64,000 nucleotides of DNA from Cloacibacterium normanense. Its GTDB lineage: Bacteria; Bacteroidota; Bacteroidia; Flavobacteriales; Weeksellaceae. A program made the translations under genes and the position numbers. Of this stretch, positions 58,633 to 64,000 are shown piece by piece (positions within the stretch are counted from its first letter, which is position 1; every line of letters starts with the position of its first letter). The notes below the pieces were generated by a model. The model saw only the letters and a list, made by a program, of their open reading frames with translations, made no database searches and was not told the origin of the DNA. The stretch spans positions 62,001 through 126,000 of the forward strand of contig NZ_PTPZ01000004.1 of the NCBI RefSeq assembly GCF_002943105.1, given 5' to 3'.

Positions 58633-60240
58633 ATGAACAAAATAGGCTTTTTCCTTATTTTATTAAGTCAAATCACCTTTGCACAAACTTTTACCAAAAA
58701 AGATACTTTAAAAGGTTCTGATACGGCGTTTAGAAATTTTTGGGACGTCAAAAAATATGAACTCACTGTAGAACCTAATATTGAGGATCAATCAGTCAGC
58801 GGGAAAAACACCATTTTCTTCGAAATTACCAAAGATGTAGAAAATCCTACGTTTCAATTAGACCTTCAAAAGCCTATGAATTCTAAAAATTTCATGGGAA
58901 ATTTTAATTATACCCAAGTAAAAACCGAAGACGATTTCATTTTTATAGAAACTCAACAAAGTTTTAAAAAAGGAGAACGATTTTACATGATTTTAGAATA
59001 TTTCGGGAATCCGAGAATCGCAAAACACGCACCTTGGGATGGTGGTTGGGTTTTCACCAAAGATGAACAAGGGAATCCATGGATTTCTGTAGCGCAAGAA
59101 GGTGACGGAACCAGCCTTTGGTTACCTTCAAAAGATATTTGGAATGATGAGCCAGATGAAGGCATAGAAATGAAAATTATTACGCCAAAAGATTTAACAG
59201 GAGTTGGAAACGGCAAATTAATCTCTCAAACCGTAGAAAAGGGCAAAAATATCTTCACTTGGGAAGTAAAAAATCCTATAAATCTATACAGCATTGTTCC
59301 TACCATTGGGAAATTTGAACATTTTTCTGAAATTTATAATGGCGAAAAAGGTAAACTTGATTGCGATTATTATGTACTTTCTTACAATTTAGATAAAGCC
59401 AAAAAACAATTTACGCAAGTAAAACCAATGCTTCAAGCTTTTGAATATTGGTTTGGACCTTATCCTTTCTACGAAGATGGTTATAAATTGGTAGAAACAC
59501 CTTATTTAGGAATGGAACATCAGTCTAATGTAGCTTACGGAAATCATTATTTAAATGGTTATCTTGGTAGAGATTTATCTGGAACTGGAGTTGGATTAAA
59601 TTGGGATTTCATCATTATTCATGAATCTGGTCACGAATGGTTTGCGAACAACATCACCGCAAAAGATCAAGCTGACATGTGGATTCATGAAGGTTTTACT
59701 TGTTACTCAGAAACGCTTTTTACTCAAAATTATTTGAACAAAGAAAAAGCAGAATTGTACATTAAAGGAATCAGACAAAATATTGAAAACGACAAGCCAA
59801 TTATTGGAAAATACGGTGTAAGAAACGAAGGAAGTGGTGACATGTATTACAAAGGTGCAAACATGCTTCACACGATTAGAACTGTAATAAACGACGATGA
59901 AAAATTCAGACAAATTTTAAGAGGAATTGGTAAAGATTTTTATCATCAAACGGTAACTACTCAGCAAATTGAAAATTATATTTCTGAAAAATCTGGAATA
60001 AATTTCTCCACTGTTTTTGACCAATATTTAAGAACTACTCAAATTCCAATTTTAGAATTTTCTCAAAACGGAAAAACGTTAAAATACAGATGGACGAATA
60101 CTGTAGAAGGTTTCAACTTGCCTATCAGAATAGAAAACACAACTCTAACTCCAACTAAAAATTGGCAAACCATTAAACTGAAAGACAAAAAAGACGTAAA
60201 GTTTAATGATAATTACTATGTAAATTTTGTGAAGATTTAA
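58633..60240 (+). CDS. M1-family metallopeptidase, exported
   Basis: Zinc aminopeptidase with a signal peptide (about 1-18, ending FAQ). The zinc motif is HESGHEWF (H330, E331, H334), with the third ligand E353 in WIHEGFTCYSE. The substrate-binding motif that replaces GAMEN is LGMEHQSN. Catalytic Tyr is likely in MYYKGANMLHTIR. The 535-residue length lacks the long C-terminal domain of classical PepN. It is presumably periplasmic or surface-associated for peptide use. Confidence 0.93.
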   Translation: MNKIGFFLILLSQITFAQTFTKKDTLKGSDTAFRNFWDVKKYELTVEPNIEDQSVSGKNTIFFEITKDVENPTFQLDLQKPMNSKNFMGNFNYTQVKTEDDFIFIETQQSFKKGERFYMILEYFGNPRIAKHAPWDGGWVFTKDEQGNPWISVAQEGDGTSLWLPSKDIWNDEPDEGIEMKIITPKDLTGVGNGKLISQTVEKGKNIFTWEVKNPINLYSIVPTIGKFEHFSEIYNGEKGKLDCDYYVLSYNLDKAKKQFTQVKPMLQAFEYWFGPYPFYEDGYKLVETPYLGMEHQSNVAYGNHYLNGYLGRDLSGTGVGLNWDFIIIHESGHEWFANNITAKDQADMWIHEGFTCYSETLFTQNYLNKEKAELYIKGIRQNIENDKPIIGKYGVRNEGSGDMYYKGANMLHTIRTVINDDEKFRQILRGIGKDFYHQTVTTQQIENYISEKSGINFSTVFDQYLRTTQIPILEFSQNGKTLKYRWTNTVEGFNLPIRIENTTLTPTKNWQTIKLKDKKDVKFNDNYYVNFVKI

Positions 60241-60284
60241 AATAATATTCAGAAATTTAAGTTATAATATTTAAAACTATAAAC

Positions 60285-60836
60285 ATGAAATATTCAATTC
60301 TTATTGCTTTGTCAATGATTTCTGTTTCTACATTTGCTCAAGAGTCACCATTAACATTCAATAGAAATACAGAATTTAATTCTGGGTACAACAATTTTAA
60401 CAACAAAAAAGAAACACTTTTAGAGAAACAAATTTTTGATATCGGAAAAATCAAGAATTTGAATTTTCAAAAAATTATTTTAAAAGACTCCAAAGACAAT
60501 TCAAGTCTTTCGGTTTTAGGTATTATGACTTTTTTTGAAACTTTTGATTCTATTTCTAAAAGAACCATCACTTTTGATAAACAAGAAATGAATCTTTTGA
60601 TCAATAATCTTCAAAATTTAGAACAAAAAACAGCAAGTAAACCCAATACAGAAACCAAATATAAATATTTGACTAAAAATTATTTAGAAGTTGGGAGCTC
60701 ATTTAATGATGAGTTAAATTCTTGGATTTATTACTTCAAACTACCTAATTCATCTTCTCAAAATCCAATATTACTAGATAAAACTGAATTTAAAGAACTT
60801 TTAAATATTTTGAAAAAAGTAGAAAAAGATTTCTAA
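60285..60836 (+). CDS. hypothetical exported protein
   Basis: The 183-residue product begins with a signal peptide (about 1-18, ending TFAQ). The mature part is soluble and Asn/Lys-rich, with no motif I recognise. It follows the M1 peptidase by 45 bases and may share its transcript. It ends at a clear terminator. Confidence 0.7.
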   Translation: MKYSILIALSMISVSTFAQESPLTFNRNTEFNSGYNNFNNKKETLLEKQIFDIGKIKNLNFQKIILKDSKDNSSLSVLGIMTFFETFDSISKRTITFDKQEMNLLINNLQNLEQKTASKPNTETKYKYLTKNYLEVGSSFNDELNSWIYYFKLPNSSSQNPILLDKTEFKELLNILKKVEKDF

Positions 60837-60840
60837 AACC

Positions 60841-60862
60841 TTCGGCTCCTAACGGAGCCGAA
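60841..60862 (+). terminator. terminator of the M1 peptidase / exported protein genes
   Basis: Perfect arms TTCGGCTCC/GGAGCCGAA with a 4-base loop, followed by T-rich sequence. Confidence 0.85.
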
Positions 60863-60932
60863 CTTATTTTCTTTTTTCAAATTTTCTACAAACCTTCAAT
60901 TCCTACGGAATTATAAATTAGTACAATAAACT

Positions 60933-60967
60933 CGGAACGCGAAACCCGAAACTTGAAACTTGAAACA
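60933..60967. repeat. five-unit heptad tandem repeat between convergent genes
   Basis: Units CGGAACG, CGAAACC, CGAAACT, TGAAACT, TGAAACA before the histidine kinase stop: same 7-base period, different word. Confidence 0.65.
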
Positions 60968-60973
60968 AAAATT

Positions 60974-62125
60974 CTATGATTTCAGCACAATTCTAAATGT
61001 AGTTCCCTTTCCTACTTCGGATTCTGCGATTTTGATGTCGCCATTATGATATTCATTGATGACACGTTTTGCCAAAGACAAACCAAGACCCCAACCTCTT
61101 TTTTTAGTAGAATAACCCGGTTTAAAAGCACTTCGAATTTGAGTATTGGTCATTCCAGAGCCAGAATCTTTTACGTCTATCAACACGTAATTATTTTTAG
61201 AATAAAGTGAAATTTCCAGTTTCCCCTCTCCTTTCATTGCATCTACCGCATTTTTCACAAGGTTTTCGATTACCCAACTCATCAAAATTCTATTGTGAGG
61301 AATCAAAATTTCTCTTGAAGGAACTTTGAGTTCAAAATTTACTTTTCTGGAAATTCTAGATTTCAGATAATCAAAGTTTTGCTGAACCGTTTCCTTTAAA
61401 TTCAAATCATTCAGTTCTGGAACCGAACCAATTTTCGAAAAACGCTCAGAAATGGTTTTTAAACGATTGATATCTTTGTTGATTTCCAGTAAACCATCGT
61501 CATTTCTATTGGCATCAAGTTTCATCACTTCCACCCAACCAATCATAGAAGAAAGCGGAGTTCCGATTTGGTGAGCAGTTTCTTTAGCTAAACCAGCCCA
61601 CAACATGGATTCATCTGATTTTTTGATGGTGCGCAAAAACCAAAAAGAAAACAAAAGATACAAACCGATGAACAAACCTAATGCATAAGGATAATAACGC
61701 AAATAATTGAGTAAATCTGAGTTATCATAAAACACAAATTGGTTATTAAAATTGGGCAACTGAATTTCAAATGGAGGATATTTATCATCCATTTCGGCGA
61801 TTTTCTGTTTCAGTTTTTCGGGATTGTTTAAGATTTCTTCATCGATATTTTTACTTTCAATCAGATTTCTATTTTTATCGGTGATAATGATGGGAATGTC
61901 TTTATTTTCATCGATAACATTGAGTGACAAGTCATTCAATCGAGAGTCTACATTATTGTCTTGAAGATATTTTACAGCCGTAGCAAGCGATTTTATTCTG
62001 TCGGTTTCTTTTTTTCTAAGATGATTGATTAAGAAATTAGAAGAAACAGCCAGTCCTGCAACTATTATCGTTAATAGCACAAACACAAACCAGTTGTTTA
62101 TCTTAGAAATAAAGTTGTTTCTCAA
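60974..62125 (-). CDS. sensor histidine kinase
   Basis: Inner-membrane sensor with helices at about 11-33 and 147-166 enclosing a ~110-residue periplasmic domain. No HAMP domain is evident. The dimerisation/phosphorylation region has H185 in LAKETAHQIGTPLSSM, a variant H-box. The ATPase domain has NLVKNAVDAM, DSGSGM and GWGLGLSLAKRV. No response regulator is adjacent; the NtrC-like orphan at 56725-57909 is the only candidate in the window. Confidence 0.92.
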   Translation of the reverse strand: MRNNFISKINNWFVFVLLTIIVAGLAVSSNFLINHLRKKETDRIKSLATAVKYLQDNNVDSRLNDLSLNVIDENKDIPIIITDKNRNLIESKNIDEEILNNPEKLKQKIAEMDDKYPPFEIQLPNFNNQFVFYDNSDLLNYLRYYPYALGLFIGLYLLFSFWFLRTIKKSDESMLWAGLAKETAHQIGTPLSSMIGWVEVMKLDANRNDDGLLEINKDINRLKTISERFSKIGSVPELNDLNLKETVQQNFDYLKSRISRKVNFELKVPSREILIPHNRILMSWVIENLVKNAVDAMKGEGKLEISLYSKNNYVLIDVKDSGSGMTNTQIRSAFKPGYSTKKRGWGLGLSLAKRVINEYHNGDIKIAESEVGKGTTFRIVLKS

Positions 62126-62157
62126 GAATTTATAATTTAAAATCTAATTTTTTAGAA

Positions 62158-63507
62158 TTATTTCAAGTGATTCAAAACTTTATACAGCGCATCACTCAAA
62201 TCATTGGCCTGATAATTATTCATAATAATTGCAAAAACATATTTTTGACCAGATTTAGAAGTATGATAACCTGCAAAAGCTCTGCAATCTTTTATGCTTC
62301 CGCTTTTCATTTTCATGCCGTTTCCTTGCACTGGGAAGCCTTCAAAATATTCAGCAAACCAAAGTTGTTTTTTTGCCCAAATTAGAGCTAAAACTTCAGC
62401 TCTGGTAGAAGCATAATTTTGCGGAGACAATCCACTTCCATCTACAAAATTAATCATTCTTTCATCTATTCCACGCTGTTTCCAGAAATTTTTAAGGTAT
62501 TTCATTCCACTTTCAAAAGATGAATTTCCTGTTTTTTCTTTAGCCATTGTTTTCACAAAAGTTTCCCCGTAGAAATTGATGCTTTTTTTCAAAAACCAAA
62601 AGACCATTTTATCTAAAGTAGGCGATAAATATTCTAAAATCACTTTATTTTTAGGAAATGCTAAAGGATTTTGCCCTTCAATCAATCTTTCAGAATTGAT
62701 GATCATTTTTCCGTTAAAAGCGATGTTTTGTTTCTTTAATTCTGCCACAATTTCTAGCGCCAATTGTTTTGGCGGATTAGGTGTCGCTCCAGAAATCGTC
62801 AAATTTTTTGCTGGAAGCGTTCCCGTTACATGCGCCACATCATTATAAGGAGTCGTAAAAATAATGCTTCTGTCTGAAGTTCCTTCCGTTCTTGCATCAT
62901 TCACAAAATGTACACCTTCTAAATTGATATTGAAATTTTTAAAATCTTTACCAAAAGTATTGATGTCAAATTGGTTTTCTCGCCAATTTACGCCCCAAAC
63001 TCCAGCTCCGTAATAATTCCCAATGTCATTATAAGGCCATCCTCCAGGAATTTTTTGAAAATCAAAGTACATGTCATCTATCACCAAATCTCCAGGAATT
63101 TCTTTGATATTTCTAGACTTGAGTGTTTCTATGATTTTTGAAATAAAATGTTCTGGTTTATAACCATCATATCGCCAACTTCCCAAAGTAGGATCTCCAT
63201 TAGAAAAAATATACAGATTTTTATCGAATGCTATTTGAGTTTTGTATTGATAATTCTTTCCTAAAGTCTCTAAAGCAGCAGCAGCTGTAAAGATTTTCAT
63301 GGTAGAAGCGGTAGACAATCCTTTGTTTCCTTGATATTCATAAACAAAGTTTCCGCTTTCATCTGCTACATAAAAAGAAAGATTCCCAGAATACATAGGA
63401 GAAGACGCCAAAAGTGACTGAACTGCTTTATCTAAATTCTGTGTAACCGACTGTGAATAAAATATTTGCAAGCAAAAAACCGTTATAAAGGCAAAAAATT
63501 TCTTCAT
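62158..63507 (-). CDS. dacB: D-alanyl-D-alanine carboxypeptidase/endopeptidase (PBP4, S13 family)
   Basis: Periplasmic penicillin-binding protein trimming peptidoglycan crosslinks. It has a signal peptide (about 1-20, FYSQS), active-site Ser68-x-x-Lys71 in STASTMKIFT, SxN-type motif in VDGSGLSPQNY and the third motif KSGS (MKSGSIKD). The 449 residues fit the family with its extra inserted domains. The start is ATG 63507; the in-frame TTG at 63526-63528 is the end of a TAtaTTTG element (63526-63533). Confidence 0.93.
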   Translation of the reverse strand: MKKFFAFITVFCLQIFYSQSVTQNLDKAVQSLLASSPMYSGNLSFYVADESGNFVYEYQGNKGLSTASTMKIFTAAAALETLGKNYQYKTQIAFDKNLYIFSNGDPTLGSWRYDGYKPEHFISKIIETLKSRNIKEIPGDLVIDDMYFDFQKIPGGWPYNDIGNYYGAGVWGVNWRENQFDINTFGKDFKNFNINLEGVHFVNDARTEGTSDRSIIFTTPYNDVAHVTGTLPAKNLTISGATPNPPKQLALEIVAELKKQNIAFNGKMIINSERLIEGQNPLAFPKNKVILEYLSPTLDKMVFWFLKKSINFYGETFVKTMAKEKTGNSSFESGMKYLKNFWKQRGIDERMINFVDGSGLSPQNYASTRAEVLALIWAKKQLWFAEYFEGFPVQGNGMKMKSGSIKDCRAFAGYHTSKSGQKYVFAIIMNNYQANDLSDALYKVLNHLK

Positions 63508-63525
63508 AAAGAATAATTGTTTTTT

Positions 63526-63533
63526 CAAATATA
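63526..63533 (-). promoter_or_regulatory. promoter -7 element of dacB
   Basis: TAtaTTTG on the minus strand, 18 bases before ATG 63507. Confidence 0.6.
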
Positions 63534-63707
63534 AAGAAAATAAAATGGATTACTTCTTTCTAAATAATTAAAAAAACAAATAAATAGATGATTTATTAGC
63601 AATGTCAATTTATTAAACAATTATTTAATTAATAAAATAATTAATGATTTTTATCAATTTTATATTAAATTTTTATTTTTTAACATTTTATTATCATTTA
63701 TTTAGTA

Positions 63708-63715
63708 TATATTTG
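63708..63715 (+). promoter_or_regulatory. promoter -7 element of the last gene
   Basis: TAtaTTTGC on the plus strand, 33 bases before ATG 63749, in a very AT-rich 240-base gap (63508-63748) that otherwise shows nothing recognisable. Confidence 0.6.
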
Positions 63716-63748
63716 CATCATAATTAACCGACTAAAATTTTTAAAATT

Positions 63749-64000
63749 ATGTCATACACAATTGTAGGGCTCTTCGGAAGCCAAGATCAAGCAAAAGCAG
63801 TTTCTGAAAGTTTAGAAAAAAAAGGTTTCAAAGACTCTGATTACATTGTTTACATTAACCAAAGTAAACCAGTAGAAAAATCATTTTGGAGCAAACTTTT
63901 CACTAATGACATAGACCAAGAAGCTACTGCTGTAGATTCTTTGATTACTAGTGTGGCGATTAATAATGATACTGAATTACAATTGGCAAAAGACGCTTTC
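63749..64000 (+). CDS. stress-protein-like small protein, N-terminal part (cut by window edge)
   Basis: The frame is open for 84 codons to the window end. The protein starts SYTIVGLFGSQDQAKAVSESLEKKGF, a beta-alpha pattern like the general stress protein 17M / YflT-type fold; similarity is only by pattern. Its strong promoter and clear ATG support it as a real gene. The remainder lies outside. Confidence 0.7.
   Translation, partial: MSYTIVGLFGSQDQAKAVSESLEKKGFKDSDYIVYINQSKPVEKSFWSKLFTNDIDQEATAVDSLITSVAINNDTELQLAKDAF

Overview
The window is chromosomal DNA of a low-GC Bacteroidota, most likely class Flavobacteriia, family Weeksellaceae (Chryseobacterium, Kaistella or Cloacibacterium type). 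Evidence: AT-rich genes without Shine-Dalgarno sites; promoters of the form TTTG or TTG, about 19 bases, then TAnnTTTG; lineage-typical genes (gldI, a cyclophilin-FKBP fusion lipoprotein, DUF4294, DUF4153, a DAHP synthase-chorismate mutase fusion, mevalonate kinase, the bacilliredoxin YtxJ); and no rRNA, tRNA, prophage, transposase or CRISPR array that I could see. I cannot fix the genus from sequence alone.

Layout. 1-5306: 5' part of a TonB-dependent receptor, kdsA, a PH-like membrane protein, a coiled-coil protein and a Nif3 protein, then a voltage-gated-type K+ channel. 5312-6315: Xre-RES toxin-antitoxin pair with twin operator palindromes. 6396-13002: two prolyl isomerase lipoproteins, ilvE, mnmD, a Nudix enzyme, an S1/P1 nuclease, DUF4294 and an M42 peptidase. 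13104-18672: an orphan gene, a split CoA-transferase pair, a lipoprotein, then GNAT, Crp-like, YtxJ and DUF1569 genes and an RluB-type pseudouridine synthase. 18800-25653: galM with a GH53 galactanase, UbiA and mevalonate kinase, rsgA, an orphan membrane gene between direct repeats, and DAHP synthase. 25764-33888: ClC transporter, DUF389, dnaX, membrane and soluble pyrophosphatases. 33924-39307: GNAT/FemAB-like protein, radC, lolD, PDH E2 and E1 alpha. 39482-44019: PAP2, BlaI, DUF4153, an RRM protein and an aldo/keto reductase. 44083-47360: an HMA-AraC regulator and copper ATPase. 47410-49986: amidase, small protein, sirtuin. 50099-54557: a six-gene arsenic operon. 54646-64000: YggS, a frameshifted GT-C-like gene, an NtrC-like regulator, M1 peptidase, histidine kinase, DacB and the start of one further gene.

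Most of the window is housekeeping. The accessory modules are the toxin-antitoxin pair, the copper module, the arsenic operon, the galactan pair and two AT-rich orphan genes.

The least expected structure is repetitive. (1) A family of 7-base-periodic tandem repeats, usually four units (28 bases), recurs at about ten places. Several lie just upstream of start codons and one forms an eight-unit linker inside copA. (2) A palindromic dispersed element appears to lie in frame inside the ATPase domain of copA; a half-copy with the same sequence words sits between arsR and arsM. (3) dnaX has a ten-A run where the short and long products separate. (4) The scoA-scoB gap is a nested inverted repeat of about 126 bases. 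(5) At least six apparent upstream TTG starts are really promoter -7 elements (TAnnTTTG), so those starts are moved downstream here.
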